Assembly (NCBI RefSeq): GCF_030150205.1
Contig: NZ_JASLGT010000002.1
Location: 186,001 to 250,000 of the forward strand
Source of the DNA: Niabella sp.
GTDB taxonomy: Bacteria > Bacteroidota > Bacteroidia > Chitinophagales > Chitinophagaceae
Direction of reading: 5' to 3'
Length of the DNA: 64,000 nucleotides
Shown here: piece after piece, positions 1 to 8,920 of the stretch
Position numbering within the stretch: the stretch's first letter is position 1
How the letters are laid out: each line of letters begins with the position of its first letter
Notes under the pieces: generated by a model
The model's input: the letters and a program-made list of their open reading frames with translations, nothing else
Databases searched by the model: none
Told to the model about the DNA's origin: nothing
Made by a program: the position numbers and the translations under genes

Positions 1-1
1 C

Positions 2-730
2 GCAGGGCAGTCCGGGAGCAGCGCAGGATGCGATTCCGGCCATGAGGAAGGAGGCGTCCTGAAAAAACATGTAATCATGTTCGACGGATTAGGAGACTAT
101 TTAAAAGCGCGGGCAATTTGTACCGGGGCAACGGATGAGCAGGTTTATAATTCAATTATGAATTACTGGACCTGGATCTCGCCGCAACCCAATGCCCGGG
201 CGCATTTGCGGCACTACCGGCATGGCGGCGGCAGTGAATATTCTGAACCGCAGTTGAGCGATTTGTTCAATGCGAATCCACGGATCCGGTCGAAGATTTT
301 TGATGCTATCGGACGGCAGCTGCGCGCCCGCCCGCATGACGATTCGGGAAGTATTATCGGGCGAGGGGTAGATGATGGACATCCGCCTCCGATCAGCCAG
401 GAAGACTATGATTCGGAAGACTGGTTGAATGCCAACGGCAACATCGATGAAGTGCACTGGCGTTTGGATGGGGATTATAATCCATATGACAACCGGGAAA
501 CGGATGAACGGGCCTATCTGCTACGCGCCTTGCGGAGGGGAACGGTTTTTTTGATGCGGGTACAGGTTTCGATCCGGGATCCGTATACCTGGCACCCGTA
601 TGAAGAACGTCCTACCCAGTGTATTCATCAGGCAATGGAGCGGCTGAAGGCTTCGGGGGCAGCAGATTATATAACAACCGGCACTACCATACTTTCGATG
701 CCCACTGTGTATTTGCCGGGATGGGTATAG
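2..730 (+). CDS. C-terminal part of an unidentified protein, possible T6SS cargo/toxin (5' end outside window)
   Basis: The reading frame is open from base 2 with no stop, so the Met at 77 (217 residues to the end) need not be the true start; 242 codons are visible. I do not recognise the family. From the Met, residues 48-75 contain HYRHGGGSEYSE followed by a segment rich in Asn, Pro and Arg, and residues 115-217 contain GNIDEVHWRLDG and RDPYTWHP, a layout reminiscent of C-terminal modules of polymorphic or T6SS-delivered toxins, but this is only an impression. It is followed after 43 bases by T6SS sheath and tube genes in the same direction, which makes a secreted cargo or T6SS accessory role plausible. 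No signal peptide or membrane segment is visible in the part present. Confidence 0.5.
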   Translation, partial: AGQSGSSAGCDSGHEEGGVLKKHVIMFDGLGDYLKARAICTGATDEQVYNSIMNYWTWISPQPNARAHLRHYRHGGGSEYSEPQLSDLFNANPRIRSKIFDAIGRQLRARPHDDSGSIIGRGVDDGHPPPISQEDYDSEDWLNANGNIDEVHWRLDGDYNPYDNRETDERAYLLRALRRGTVFLMRVQVSIRDPYTWHPYEERPTQCIHQAMERLKASGAADYITTGTTILSMPTVYLPGWV

Positions 731-773
731 TGTGTAACAAGAACTATGCATAACGTAAAACAGATAATGGATC

Positions 774-1223
774 ATGACAGCGGAAATGGATACAGAACAT
801 TTTAACAACAAGCGGCAACCCACAGAAACGGTGGCTGAGATTGCACCGAACCGGACGCTGATTGCCGGATTATTTACCGCGCATGCACCTTTAAAGCCCA
901 TTGCCGTATATGGCTTGCAGAACCTGGAAATGGTGTTTGCGCATTATCAGCCGGAGATAACGCTGACACTGGAAGCGGCAACCGGTGGTAATGCACCGGA
1001 AACGCTGCGTTTTCGCAGGCTGGAAGATTTTGAGCCCGAACAGATCGGCAGCCAAAGCGACGTACTAAAACAGGGGAAGTTCCTGGCTGCGGAATATCTG
1101 AAGATCGCCCGGTTATTAAGGGTGGATACTTCTTTAAGACAGAGCCTGACATCGCGGGAAAAGCGATTGGAAGTGCATGCGGGTATAAAAAAAATGATGG
1201 CATTACTGGAACAACATTTATAA
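774..1223 (+). CDS. tssB: Type VI secretion sheath small subunit TssB (VipA-like)
   Basis: The 149-residue protein resembles the small subunit of the T6SS contractile sheath, which interlocks with TssC around the Hcp tube in the cytoplasm. Residues 20-70 carry the hydrophobic first half, and residues 79-92 (RFRRLEDFEPEQIG) match the conserved LKFRSMDDFSPE-type segment of VipA/TssB. The rest is helical and ends in a basic/hydrophobic tail, as usual for the family. Length fits TssB from Bacteroidota. The ATG at 774 is chosen; Met5 at 786 is an alternative. The next gene (Hcp) begins 19 bases later and TssC follows, so this is one operon. Sequence divergence from proteobacterial VipA is large, so the call rests on motif plus context. 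Confidence 0.7.
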   Translation: MTAEMDTEHFNNKRQPTETVAEIAPNRTLIAGLFTAHAPLKPIAVYGLQNLEMVFAHYQPEITLTLEAATGGNAPETLRFRRLEDFEPEQIGSQSDVLKQGKFLAAEYLKIARLLRVDTSLRQSLTSREKRLEVHAGIKKMMALLEQHL

Positions 1224-1242
1224 ATGAATTAAAAAAATTTGT

Positions 1243-1722
1243 ATGTCATTTTCAGCGATATTAAAAATTTCGGGCAAGACCTATAATGTGTTGAGTGCTG
1301 CGTATGATTTTAGAAAATCAACCGATCAGTACGGCAAACCAAGAGTAGGAACAGATGGTGGAATGATCAGTCTTACCATTGAATCTTCCCTGGATACCTT
1401 ATTTGTTAAATGGATATTATCGCCTACCATGACGCAGGAGGGAGAAATCATCTTTATGAAGCGGGATACAAAAGCAGCGATGCGAAGGGTTCGGTTTTCG
1501 AATGGGTATTGCATGAATTATTCAGAAACCTTTACCGGGTCAGGCGAAAATCCAATGACCATCGGGCTATTGATCTCCTGTAGTAAAATGGAAATCGATG
1601 GTGAGGTATTTGATAAGTCTAAGTTCTGGGGTGGTGCCGGTTCCGGAGGCAAATCCGGAGCGTCGGAAAGCACGAATAATAATGCCTCCGGCGGGGGTGT
1701 TAGCTCTTTTATCCCCGATTAA
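1243..1722 (+). CDS. tssD: Type VI secretion tube protein TssD (Hcp)
   Basis: The 159-residue protein belongs to the Bacteroidota TssD/Hcp family, whose hexameric rings stack into the inner tube expelled by sheath contraction and can carry cargo. Residues 1-128 show the expected compact beta-rich domain, with the start MSFSAILKISGKTYNV and the central stretch in which a target strand with VKWILSP is followed by a GEIIFMKRD hairpin. Residues 129-159 form a Gly/Ser/Asn-rich tail ending in SSFIPD that extends beyond the usual roughly 130-residue core; it may be a flexible linker or a recognition tail. The gene lies between tssB and tssC, 21 bases before the latter's ATG. Confidence 0.85.
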   Translation: MSFSAILKISGKTYNVLSAAYDFRKSTDQYGKPRVGTDGGMISLTIESSLDTLFVKWILSPTMTQEGEIIFMKRDTKAAMRRVRFSNGYCMNYSETFTGSGENPMTIGLLISCSKMEIDGEVFDKSKFWGGAGSGGKSGASESTNNNASGGGVSSFIPD

Positions 1723-1743
1723 TAAGGTAGCACCTGGTTGCAA

Positions 1744-3081
1744 ATGACAACGCGTATAAATGATATGGAAGAATCGTTTTTGATGCCGGAAACGGATGCG
1801 GTGCAGTCCATCCGGGAAGATAACGATGCGGTGCTTCTAGCTTTTATAGAAGCGATGCAATACCTGGATCCAGGCCGGAAGGCGCAGAAGGATCTGTTTC
1901 TGAACGAAGCCGGTTTCCGGGAGGAACGCGCCGGCTTACTGGCCCGTCTTCGTATCTGGGATGCATTGCTGAACACAGATATGGATGCCGGGGAGCTGGC
2001 CGGTCATTGCGAAGCCGCAGCGGAAGAATTGCAAAGCCGCTATCAGCAAAATCTAAACATGGTGTTGCAGCATAGCAAAAACCTGGAATGCATGTACCGC
2101 TCCATTCATGCATTTTTCGCCAATACTGAAAAAGACCAGGTACCCAATGTAACGTTTTTAAATGCGGGTTTAGAACAGCTGAAAAACACGGATGCTCCTG
2201 CCTTTATCGATTTTGTACGGGAAGAATTTAAAAAGAATTATGACCGCCTGGATCTCCGGGATCACTATAGCCTGCTGGTCATTCCGGGGTACCTGGGCAG
2301 CAGGGGCGTAGTAGAAGTATGGGCAAAATTGGCGCATGAACATAAGGTGATGCTGGTTACTGATTTTGAACACCTGGATGCACCGGATGATGTGATGGAA
2401 TTATTTGACCGGGTGCAGCATGCGGGAGGTGAAAAATTTTTATCCAGTGTGATGATGACCTGTAACTGGCTGGTAGCAAGAGGTGCCTATACGGATGCCG
2501 GTGAAGAAGAAGACCTGTTTATGCCACCTTCCACTGCACTGGCCGGAAAGCTTTATGCTACATTAATGAGCCAGGTGGCTGCGGGAATAAAATTTGGAGT
2601 GCTGCGGGGCATAAACGGCGTGGCATTTGAATTGAAGAAAAGCGAGATCGCCCACCTGGAAAAAATGAGCCTGATTCCCATTGTAAAGGAACAGGGACAT
2701 GTGGTGGCATTTTCCGCAAAGACTTTGTTTAACGGAGATAATATGGGGCTGCAAACATATTCCGTAGTCCGTGTATTTGATTATGTAACCAAGGTGCTGA
2801 TCGATTTTTTGAACCGGCGGGCGTTTGAAAACTTTAATGCCAATACAAGAAGAGAACTGATGACACAGATGGTACTGTTCCTGGATGGTATTTCAGGGCC
2901 GCGGAAACTGGTTGAAAATTTTACGATCCGCCGGTTTGAGCAGGATGCTGTAAAAAAGGATAATATCCACCTGGATATTTATATGAAACCCTATTTCCCG
3001 GCAAAAAACTTTCTGATTAAAATGGAAGGACAAAAGAATGACGACGGCAAGATCTGGGCGACAGACTATGACGACTCGTAG
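1744..3081 (+). CDS. tssC: Type VI secretion sheath large subunit TssC
   Basis: This 445-residue protein fits the Bacteroidota TssC family (DUF5458-type), the large subunit of the contractile sheath. It has an acidic helical N-terminus, a long central region, and a conserved C-terminal domain in which FGVLRGINGVAFELKKSE and later LFLDGISGPRKLVENFTIRR resemble the sheath handshake core. Length matches the family. An in-frame TTG at 1738 exists, but the ATG at 1744 gives the more natural start. It is cotranscribed with tssB and tssD. The order tssB-tssD-tssC, with the tube gene between the two sheath genes, is not the common proteobacterial arrangement. Confidence 0.85.
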   Translation: MTTRINDMEESFLMPETDAVQSIREDNDAVLLAFIEAMQYLDPGRKAQKDLFLNEAGFREERAGLLARLRIWDALLNTDMDAGELAGHCEAAAEELQSRYQQNLNMVLQHSKNLECMYRSIHAFFANTEKDQVPNVTFLNAGLEQLKNTDAPAFIDFVREEFKKNYDRLDLRDHYSLLVIPGYLGSRGVVEVWAKLAHEHKVMLVTDFEHLDAPDDVMELFDRVQHAGGEKFLSSVMMTCNWLVARGAYTDAGEEEDLFMPPSTALAGKLYATLMSQVAAGIKFGVLRGINGVAFELKKSEIAHLEKMSLIPIVKEQGHVVAFSAKTLFNGDNMGLQTYSVVRVFDYVTKVLIDFLNRRAFENFNANTRRELMTQMVLFLDGISGPRKLVENFTIRRFEQDAVKKDNIHLDIYMKPYFPAKNFLIKMEGQKNDDGKIWATDYDDS

Positions 3082-3143
3082 CGGTTCGAAACTGAAGGCC
3101 GAAGGCCGGTAATTTAATATCGAATTCAAAATTAAATATCAAT

Positions 3144-4763
3144 ATGTATAGTTCCGGTTATTTAAAGAAATGTTTATTGATCGTACTGTGCGGTGCATTT
3201 TATCATGCACAAGCCAGTTCTCAGAACATCAACGGTGAAAAGATCATTGTGGGAAGGGAAAGCATCACGATCATTAATTTCCCCGATAAAGTAGTGAACA
3301 TTAATTTCTCTGATGAAGCGGCATATGACTACTATATACCTAAGCGAAGGGAAGACCGCTCTATCTCTATCCAGTTCAATAAAGAGAAAGTGAGCGGGCC
3401 GGTTACCGGGCTGCTGGTAAATGAAGGTGGGAGAAGTCATATGTTCCGGGTACTTTTCGATTCGACATATGATATCAACGACGACAGCCGGCCTCCGCTC
3501 TGGTACGATCATTCCAGTTTAAAGGAGCTAAAAACCTTTGTTAAGAATCAGAAAGATCCTGCTGAAACAACGGGCGGCGATGAATTAGTGAAGGAAAAGG
3601 AACGGCAAAAAAAGGAAGCCGCAGCCCGCAGGGAGGAAGCACTGGCAGCACAAAAGAAGGCGGAAGAGCCCGCTGTAACAAAGGCTCCGGCGCGGGCGAT
3701 GGAAGAAACTGCAGCTGAGCGCAAGCAAAAGGAAGCGGCACTGGAGTTTGCGCGTAAGGAGGCTAAGGAAAAAGAACAGCAACTGCAACTGGCTGCAGAA
3801 AAAGAAGCAGCAGCCCGGAAGGCAGCAGATGAACAGTCTCGTAAAGAAGCCGCGCAGCTGGCATTGCAAAAGGAACAGGATGAAAAAAAGCAAAAAGAAC
3901 TAAAAGAAAAGCAGGATGCAGCAGCCCTGGCCCGTGCGCAAAAAGAAGCAGCGGAAAAGGAGCAACGGCAACAGGAGCAATGGGCACAGAAGAAAAAGCT
4001 GGAAGAAGAACAACGGAAAAAAGCGGCCGATGAGCTGGCTCGTAAAGAAGCAGCACGGAAGGAAGCCCAGGAACGGTTGGCAAGGCTTGAAGCTGAAAAT
4101 AAAAAGAAAGAAGCAGAAAAAGCCTATTCGGAAGCCGGTATCTGGCAACGCTATGGAAAGAAGGGAATTGATCTTTATAATTTTCCAAGGAACCAGGTAC
4201 CCACGGTAAATTCAGATTTTTATGTAGTGCAGGATACGCTGCGGAACTTCCGGATCTCCGACTCTTTGATTCATACCGATATCCCGGAAAAGCTCAGTAT
4301 CGCTGCGGATAAACCCATCAACAAAGGCGTGATGATCTCCCTGGAGAATATTGTATTTAAAGATGTACATACCTATTATAAACTGAAAATTGAAAACAAT
4401 ACGGATGAGGATTTTCTGATGGGCCGGACGTACATGTATTGGTATGATGGGGCAGAGCAGGCAAAGATGATGGTAAAAGGAAGTTATCTTACCTATATCG
4501 GCTTTTTTCCACTGGTGCGGCCCAAAACCACGCAGCATGTGGTATTTGTAACACGTTCTCCCAACGTGGTCAACAACGAGAGCCTGGTGTTGTTTGTAGA
4601 TGAACGGAGAAAAGAAAAAGGAACGGCCAGTATCGTGATCCCGGGAGCAGATTATAACCGGGAACTGGAGAAAGTCCAGGTAAAAGTGGGGATACCTGCC
4701 TCTGGGAAACCCGCCGCACCCGAAATGAATAGTGATTCCCGGGCAAGAAAACGTAAAAAATAA
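3144..4763 (+). CDS. Exported protein with TraN-like ends and a long charged coiled coil
   Basis: The 539-residue protein has a signal peptide at residues 1-25 (hydrophobic LLIVLCGAFY). Residues 30-135 form a beta-rich domain that resembles the N-terminus of TraN/DUF4138 proteins (ESITIINFPDKVVNINFSDE, then a second strand pair). Residues 145-325 are almost entirely Lys, Glu, Ala and Gln in heptad-like order, a predicted long coiled coil. Residues 330-520 form a second beta-rich domain of the TraN type (YYKLKIENNTDEDFLMG, then MMVKGSYLTYIGFFPLVRP). In conjugation systems TraN is a periplasmic or outer-membrane-associated component; here the protein follows tssC by 62 bases, so I infer an envelope part of the secretion apparatus. 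The exact function is unknown. Confidence 0.6.
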   Translation: MYSSGYLKKCLLIVLCGAFYHAQASSQNINGEKIIVGRESITIINFPDKVVNINFSDEAAYDYYIPKRREDRSISIQFNKEKVSGPVTGLLVNEGGRSHMFRVLFDSTYDINDDSRPPLWYDHSSLKELKTFVKNQKDPAETTGGDELVKEKERQKKEAAARREEALAAQKKAEEPAVTKAPARAMEETAAERKQKEAALEFARKEAKEKEQQLQLAAEKEAAARKAADEQSRKEAAQLALQKEQDEKKQKELKEKQDAAALARAQKEAAEKEQRQQEQWAQKKKLEEEQRKKAADELARKEAARKEAQERLARLEAENKKKEAEKAYSEAGIWQRYGKKGIDLYNFPRNQVPTVNSDFYVVQDTLRNFRISDSLIHTDIPEKLSIAADKPINKGVMISLENIVFKDVHTYYKLKIENNTDEDFLMGRTYMYWYDGAEQAKMMVKGSYLTYIGFFPLVRPKTTQHVVFVTRSPNVVNNESLVLFVDERRKEKGTASIVIPGADYNRELEKVQVKVGIPASGKPAAPEMNSDSRARKRKK

Positions 4764-4842
4764 ATTCAGGCATAACCAGGGAACGCATAGCCGTTATCAC
4801 CGCCACGGATCATGAATAGCCCTTGTATAAAAAACCAAGCCG

Positions 4843-5934
4843 TTGAATGTATATAAAAAATATTGGCTTATCGGCACCTTCCTGGCCTTTCTGTCAACCA
4901 GGGGAAATGCACAACATGTTGTTTCCTTTTGCGGAGAGCCCGTGCCCATGGATCAGCAGTTTATACAGGACAAGCTGATCAATACCATCCGCAAACAGGT
5001 AAATGTGGTCAATTTTCCGGCGCTCCGTCGCAGGGCCTTTGCTTACTTTCCGCTGGTAGAACGTTACCTGGCGGCATATGGGTTGCACCGGGATCTGAAA
5101 TACCTGCCGATCGTAGAAAGCGGGTTTCTTACAGAAGAGGAATCTGCAGTAGGTGCAAAAGGCATCTGGCAGATCATGCCGGCCACTGCACGTAGCTATG
5201 GGCTGGTGATTGATGAAACCAGGGATGAGCGGGAGAACTTCGATAAGGCCACCCGCCTGGCCTGCACGCTTATCAAAGATAATTACAACATGCTGATCCG
5301 TTATGTGGGCAGTACCAATTGGCCGCTGACGATTGCTGCCTATAACTTTGGAATTGGTAATATTGTAAAGGCTGTAAAAGCACAGGGGTATAATTATTTT
5401 ACGATGAAGCTAAACCCCGAAACGGCTCTGTATGTGTATAAGATCATTGCGGTAAAGGAGCTGTTTGAATATCCCGAACTCTATAACTCCAAATTCGGGT
5501 ATAATATTTTCAATCCGAAGTCGGGGCCCAAAAATATGCCGGCGCCCAGGGATCTGAAGGTGGTGAATGATCCGGATGTATTGCAGGATATTGAAAAAGA
5601 AGTGGCAAAAAATGCCAACAAGAAGGAAGCGGTGGTAAAAGAGGAATATGTAATGGCGCACGTACTGGGCCGGATCCGGAATTTTCAGGACGGCGATATC
5701 GTAGACGTAGTGCTTGATGAAGACCTGCAAACGGCTCGTAAAGGTCTTTCCTATAAGGGGTACAAATTTGGGGTACAGGGCTGGATCATCGACGACCGCG
5801 TTTACTTTAAACTGGGCTATGACCATGATGTGACCCTGCTGGATACCAATAAGGAAAAGGGCATATTGCTAACGGACCTGCTTTCCAGCAAACGGATTGA
5901 TGTATTGTTAAAGAACCTGGTCTATGAAAAATAG
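4843..5934 (+). CDS. MltD-like lytic transglycosylase (SLT, GH23)
   Basis: This 363-residue exported enzyme is a predicted lytic transglycosylase that cleaves peptidoglycan between MurNAc and GlcNAc. The SLT domain lies at about 60-215, with catalytic E92 in IVESGF, GIWQIMPAT at 107-115 and AAYNFG at 165-170. The C-terminal third (240-363) is a separate domain that I cannot assign; it is not an obvious LysM. The start is TTG at 4843; an in-frame stop lies 15 bases upstream, and the next residues form a signal peptide ending around GNAQ. Position directly behind the T6SS genes suggests it opens the cell wall for machine assembly, as dedicated cell-wall enzymes do in other T6SS clusters. It ends 8 bases from the convergent regulator gene. 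Confidence 0.85.
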   Translation: MNVYKKYWLIGTFLAFLSTRGNAQHVVSFCGEPVPMDQQFIQDKLINTIRKQVNVVNFPALRRRAFAYFPLVERYLAAYGLHRDLKYLPIVESGFLTEEESAVGAKGIWQIMPATARSYGLVIDETRDERENFDKATRLACTLIKDNYNMLIRYVGSTNWPLTIAAYNFGIGNIVKAVKAQGYNYFTMKLNPETALYVYKIIAVKELFEYPELYNSKFGYNIFNPKSGPKNMPAPRDLKVVNDPDVLQDIEKEVAKNANKKEAVVKEEYVMAHVLGRIRNFQDGDIVDVVLDEDLQTARKGLSYKGYKFGVQGWIIDDRVYFKLGYDHDVTLLDTNKEKGILLTDLLSSKRIDVLLKNLVYEK

Positions 5935-5941
5935 TGCATCT

Positions 5942-6706
5942 TTATTTACCCATCCAGATCTTAAAATCTGTGACGCGTTCCCGGCTTACCAGGGCTTCTT
6001 TTTCCACAGCGGGTTTTAGCTGTAAAATAAGCCGGTTCCCGAAATAGTCGTCGATCTTTTCAATACACCCGATGGATACAAAGAAAGAACGGCTGATCCG
6101 GAAATATTCGGCGGGGTTGAGCATGTTTTCGAGGTCTTCCATGGTATAGTCTACAATAAACTTCCGCTGGTCTTTTGTTTTAAAAAAGATCAACCGGCCG
6201 TCGCTGTAGAAATAAGCAATTTCATCAATATCCACGCTTACCAGGCGGCTGCCGCTTTTTACAAGGAAACGTTTGCGGTACTCTTTAAGCTGTAATTTTT
6301 GCTGCAGTTCCTTTACCAGGTGCTCAAAGCCCATTGGCTCGTCCCGTTTTGAAAAGTTTTGCCGGAACTTTTCCAACGCCTTCCGGAGCTCGTCTTTTTG
6401 AACCGGTTTTAGCAGGTAGTCAACACTGTTTACCTTAAATGCCTTGAGCGCAAATTCATCGTATGAGGTAGTAAAGATCACCGGTACCTTGATTTCTGTA
6501 AGGTTGAAGATCTCAAAGCTCTGGCCGTCGCTGAGCTCAATATCCATCAGGATCAGGTCCGGGTCCGGGTTGCTATCCAGCCAGTCTACGGCATTTTTAA
6601 TACTGTCCGCTACGCCCATTACTTCAATAGAAGGGTCCACTGTCAGCAGGGTCTTCTCCAGCTTTTTAACCGCCAATTCTTCGTCTTCGATGATCAGGAC
6701 TCTCAT
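5942..6706 (-). CDS. LytTR-family response regulator
   Basis: The 254-residue protein has an N-terminal receiver domain (1-125) with acidic pair E7/D8, phosphoacceptor D55 in LILMDIELSDG and the conserved KPVQK lysine near residue 103. A C-terminal LytTR DNA-binding domain (about 155-254) contains KEYRKRFLVKSGSRLVSV, YFYSDGRLIFF and FRISRSFFVSI. Such regulators bind direct repeats as dimers. It is the last gene of a minus-strand operon that encodes three sensor-like proteins and this single regulator, so it is the likely output of all of them. A 109-base gap separates it from the sensor gene. Confidence 0.92.
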   Translation of the reverse strand: MRVLIIEDEELAVKKLEKTLLTVDPSIEVMGVADSIKNAVDWLDSNPDPDLILMDIELSDGQSFEIFNLTEIKVPVIFTTSYDEFALKAFKVNSVDYLLKPVQKDELRKALEKFRQNFSKRDEPMGFEHLVKELQQKLQLKEYRKRFLVKSGSRLVSVDIDEIAYFYSDGRLIFFKTKDQRKFIVDYTMEDLENMLNPAEYFRISRSFFVSIGCIEKIDDYFGNRLILQLKPAVEKEALVSRERVTDFKIWMGK

Positions 6707-6815
6707 AAAAAAACATTTGACGGATAAAATTAAATAAATGCCCCGGGAATGGTGTTTTTATATGTATTAACTGTTTTATACGCGTATGAATTGCCATTAT
6801 GCCGGAAGTTTTAGC

Positions 6816-7853
6816 TTATACTTTCCAGAGAAGCGGCAATACAACGGTGAAATTCTTATGTCCTTCCATCACCTGGAAACCCGGTTGCTGAAGCAGTTGG
6901 TATTTGGCCCGGATATTTTGAAGCCCGATGCCGTTTGTGGGAACCAGGGTGGTCTTCCGTTGCAGGTTATTGTTTACAACCAGCTTGTTTTCACCGGCGG
7001 TAAATATTTCGATGATCAACGGACTGTTTTTGGAAATGGTGTTGTGTTTTACCGCATTCTCTACAGTTAGCTGAAGGGTAAGGGAGGGAATGAAGTAGGT
7101 ATAGTACTGCTTGTCGATGCTGATATGCAACTCAATGGCATTTTCATATCGGGTTTGCAGCAATTTGAAATAAGACCGGATAAACTGAAGTTCATCCGTG
7201 AGTGTGCTAAGCGTTTCCCGGTTGTTTTTTAAAAGATAGCGGTACACCTTGCTCAATTCATCCAGGAACCGGATGGCCCGTTCTTTTTCAACACTGATCA
7301 GCGACGACAGGGTGTTGAAGCAGTTGAAAAGAAAATGCGGGTTCACCTGGTCTTTAAGGGCACTGAACTCCTGTTGCAGCGAAAGCTGATGCAGCATTTC
7401 CCTGCCTGTGGCGCTTTCTTTATATTTTTTGAAAATATAATCTGTTTCATAAAGAGGCTCAAACACCAGGTTTACGCAAAGCCCTACCAGGGCACCCTGC
7501 CAGAGGTGTTGTGTCTGGAGGCGATAGCTGAAAATATGAAAACCGTGGTAAATAAGGAAGATGATATATACGGAAGGGGTCATTACAAAAAACGTTACAA
7601 GTACTTTCCCCATGATACGTTGCCGGGTCTGACTGAGCTCAGGATACTTCTTTTCGATCCAGGTATCATACCGGGTATGCGCATCCATCGATATCATGCC
7701 AAATCCAAAGATCAGGGGCGAGGAAAGCAACCAGATGAGCGGCTCTTTCCAGATACGGTCTCCAAACATAATCAGGTGTAGCATTGCCGTAATAAAAGGC
7801 ATTGAAAACAGGAATGAATATAGCCGCAGTTTTGGCCACTTAAGTTGTTTCAT
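6816..7853 (-). CDS. LytS-type sensor histidine kinase (apparently intact)
   Basis: The 345-residue protein has four predicted membrane helices in residues 10-145 and a His_kinase (LytS/YehU) domain. The phosphoacceptor is H173 in QVNPHFLFNCFNTL. The ATP-binding part retains the N-box (QLTVENAVKHN), a VVNNNLQRK segment and the G-box NGIGLQNIRAKY. It should phosphorylate the LytTR regulator encoded next. The start codon overlaps the stop of the preceding LytS-like gene by 4 bases (ATGA), so the two are translationally coupled and may form a heteromer. This is the only one of the three sensors here with a complete nucleotide-binding set. Confidence 0.9.
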   Translation of the reverse strand: MKQLKWPKLRLYSFLFSMPFITAMLHLIMFGDRIWKEPLIWLLSSPLIFGFGMISMDAHTRYDTWIEKKYPELSQTRQRIMGKVLVTFFVMTPSVYIIFLIYHGFHIFSYRLQTQHLWQGALVGLCVNLVFEPLYETDYIFKKYKESATGREMLHQLSLQQEFSALKDQVNPHFLFNCFNTLSSLISVEKERAIRFLDELSKVYRYLLKNNRETLSTLTDELQFIRSYFKLLQTRYENAIELHISIDKQYYTYFIPSLTLQLTVENAVKHNTISKNSPLIIEIFTAGENKLVVNNNLQRKTTLVPTNGIGLQNIRAKYQLLQQPGFQVMEGHKNFTVVLPLLWKV

Positions 7854-8911
7854 TGTTCCTCCTCTTTTTTACCGGATATCAGCGGAATCAGGATCAGTTG
7901 CTGTTCTTTCCGGTTTTTGGTAATGATCAGTTCCAGGCCCAGCAGTTTGTATTTTTTCGTCATGATGTCTAGCGAACTGTCATGATCTGCATCTTTTGAG
8001 AATGTTTTGGGTTGCAGGTTATAAGTGGCACGCAGTACATGATAGCCGGCAGAAGCAATATGGATGATCAGTGGTTGTTGTTTGCTGATGATGTTTTGTG
8101 TACAGGCATTTTCTATAAGTGCTTGTAGCAGGAGGGGGGGTAATAGCCTTTCCTGGTCCTGTTCATCTATCGAAAGGGTTACCTGCAAACCCTCTCCAAA
8201 ACGCTCGCGCAGCAAATGAATATAGGCATTTAAGAATCCAAGCTCCGTGTACACTGTTACCAGCTGCTCATGATCGTTGCGCAGCAGATAGCGGTACACC
8301 TTCGTGAGCTCATCCAGGAAGTCTTCTGCTTTTTCTTCATTCTCTTCAATCAGGCTGCTGAGTGAGTTCAGACAATTGAAAAGAAAATGCGGATTGACCT
8401 GGTTTTTTAATGCATTCAGCTGACTTTGTTTATAGGTGGTATTTAATTGTTCCGTTTCCTGCAAGGCTGTTTTCCACGCCTGAAAGCGGTGGATGCTTTC
8501 CATCAGGAAGGTAAGAAAAATGGTAATGATGGATACGGAAAGATAGATCCAGGCAAGCCGGTTTTCGTTGAATTCTGTTTCAAAAAAGGGAATGGCAGCA
8601 TAGGTTTTGAAAAGCAGGTATTTGAAAAACATGCTGACAAGAATAAAAGTAACAATGAGGAGGCTTAGCTTTTTAATAACCTGTTCTTCTTTTGGAAAAC
8701 GCGTCCGGAGCCGCATGGAAACAAAGATGCAGATAAGGGAAACGAGCAAGAGCTCCATGAATGTAATGCAGGTGGCCGCTCCAAAAAAAGGCAGACTGGT
8801 GTAATACGACCAGTCGAAGTAGATGGTATTTACGACCAGTGTAATGGAAATACAGATCAGCGCAATGGTTTTAAAACGCTTCCGGGTATATGTAGAAAAA
8901 TACAGGTTCAT
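7850..8911 (-). CDS. LytS-like sensor with degenerate ATP-binding domain
   Basis: The 353-residue protein has four predicted membrane helices (about 12-30, 45-66, 82-103, 120-140) and the LytS phosphoacceptor motif QVNPHFLFNCLNSL with H175. Compared with its downstream paralogue, the N-box reads ALIENACTQN (the usual KH is lost), the VVNNNL segment is ATYNLQPK, and the GxGLxN box is replaced by DHDSSLDIMTKKY. I infer that it cannot bind ATP normally and acts as a phosphoacceptor or regulatory partner of the intact LytS protein, with which it overlaps by 4 bases. An older sensor losing function would be the alternative explanation, but the frame is fully open. Confidence 0.85.
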   Translation of the reverse strand: MNLYFSTYTRKRFKTIALICISITLVVNTIYFDWSYYTSLPFFGAATCITFMELLLVSLICIFVSMRLRTRFPKEEQVIKKLSLLIVTFILVSMFFKYLLFKTYAAIPFFETEFNENRLAWIYLSVSIITIFLTFLMESIHRFQAWKTALQETEQLNTTYKQSQLNALKNQVNPHFLFNCLNSLSSLIEENEEKAEDFLDELTKVYRYLLRNDHEQLVTVYTELGFLNAYIHLLRERFGEGLQVTLSIDEQDQERLLPPLLLQALIENACTQNIISKQQPLIIHIASAGYHVLRATYNLQPKTFSKDADHDSSLDIMTKKYKLLGLELIITKNRKEQQLILIPLISGKKEEEQ

Positions 8912-8920
8912 AACGGATAA

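Noticed and set aside
3541..4188. Several minus-strand frames across the coiled-coil region
   Set aside because: They are mirror images of Lys/Glu/Ala codons and read as Leu/Phe/Pro-rich strings.
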